From: Diploptera punctata
Taxonomy: Eukaryota > Arthropoda > Insecta > Blattodea > Blaberidae
Length of the DNA stretch: 64,000 nucleotides
Assembly: GCA_030220185.1 (NCBI GenBank)
Contig: JASPKZ010009732.1
Span: forward strand, 1 to 64,000
Direction: 5' to 3'
The position numbers and the translations under genes are program-made. Shown here one piece after another: positions 63,260 through 64,000 of this stretch; position 1 is the first letter of the stretch, and each line of letters opens with the position of its first letter. A model generated the notes under the pieces. That model had not been told where the DNA came from, made no database searches, and saw only the letters and a program-made list of their open reading frames with translations.

Positions 63260-64000
63260 TCAAATCGGAAAATGGACAAAATTTGTACGCACTGAAATTT
63301 AAAGGAGAAACCCCGGGAATGTGCTGCGCGAGTGGAATTCATTTATGTAAACCGTTCAACAAATCTTTATGAAAATTAATTTTACTTATTCAACTAAAAA
63401 TAAAAACAGATTAATTTATTTAATCGTAGCAGCGCATGCCGGGTATTACATAGTAGGTTATATAATTCTTTCTCATACTAATTTTCGGAGTTGGTATCGA
63501 TGAAGGTATGCATTCATTTTTCAAAAATCTTTTTATAAGAACGACCTCATCATTTCATTCTTTCGAAATTGGCTAAAAATATTTTTGTTTTGTTTGTTTT
63601 ATGCGTGCGTTACTTACTTCCAGACTCTATGAACAATGATTTTGTATTATAGTGGAGGAGATTTTTATACTTGGAGTAAGATCACTTTTACAGTAAACAT
63701 TTATTACGTAATGAAAGCGCCATATTGTGTAGTTCCCATTAATTAAAACAAGAGCTCTGTTCATCAATTAAAAAAAATCTCACGAGCGCAGCGTCTGATT
63801 AAAACTTAATGTAAAACATAGCGTTACAAATGTATTAAATTACTAAAGAGTTTATGTAAAATATTGGATGTTCTGTTACATTCCTTTCTAAGGGGAGTTT
63901 ATTCACAATAAAAAAATATATCTGATTTCAATTATCTGGCGTTATTATATTCTTTTGTGTTAATTAAGGGAACATTTAATTTTAATAGAAATAGAAAAAA
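63260..64000. other. no recognisable feature
   Basis: AT-rich; only very short frames. It may hold non-coding Helitron sequence but I cannot show it. Confidence 0.35.

Overview
The window is repeat-dominated, AT-rich nuclear DNA from an insect. Inference points to a cockroach or termite (Blattodea), most like Periplaneta americana: the most frequent coding remnant is a LINE ORF2 tail with motifs such as RAWKLLVGKPEGKRP and DVWRAYVRAAMNLRVR, and the tRNA-headed SINEs look like those of cockroach genomes. That identification rests on memory of such sequences and was not searched. I see no intact cellular protein-coding gene, rRNA gene, functional tRNA gene or CRISPR array. The only hint of a host gene is a CpG-richer stretch near 20.69-21.13 kb that ends in a short ATG reading frame and a good splice donor.

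Layout. 1-0.5 kb: a homogeneous 40-bp minisatellite. 0.5-16 kb: LINE tails, tRNA-derived SINEs and many Penelope-like element (PLE) remnants, some with GIY-YIG endonuclease coding and several with hammerhead-ribozyme (HHR) motifs. 16-20.4 kb: interrupted SINEs and a 600-bp dispersed repeat (family D). 20.4-22.1 kb: the lowest-repeat stretch, with the candidate first exon. 22.4-36 kb: Tc1/mariner-type, PIF/Harbinger and TTAA-flanked DNA transposon remnants among LINE and SINE copies. 36.1-42.8 kb: one LINE (LINE-C) interrupted by a 3.96-kb hAT element that itself carries a CR1/Jockey-like LINE, and also interrupted by a mariner-like element and a SINE. 43-58.7 kb: more of the same, including a complete 404-bp SINE with a 12-bp target duplication, a mariner-like element split by a palindromic element, and a pogo-like element inside a LINE. 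59-64 kb: LINE tails, family D in dimer arrangement, a last palindromic element and a Helitron/Pif1 helicase fragment.

The most interesting signal is a group of about a dozen small palindromic elements (roughly 140-460 bp). Near the centre of many of them sit hammerhead-like motifs pointing outward: CTGANGA, a stem-II hairpin, GAAAC, a 0-4-nt loop, then GTH. Several are flanked by direct repeats of 8-13 bp. One HHR lies directly downstream of a GIY-YIG reading frame (1.85-2.31 kb), and one palindrome is made of two copies of that same 3' region, which ties the group to Penelope-like retroelements, a group known to carry HHRs. As a compact head-to-head form with double ribozymes these elements deserve follow-up.

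Family names used here (LINE-A/B/C/K, SINE-1 to -8, families D/E/F/H/I/L) are local labels only.
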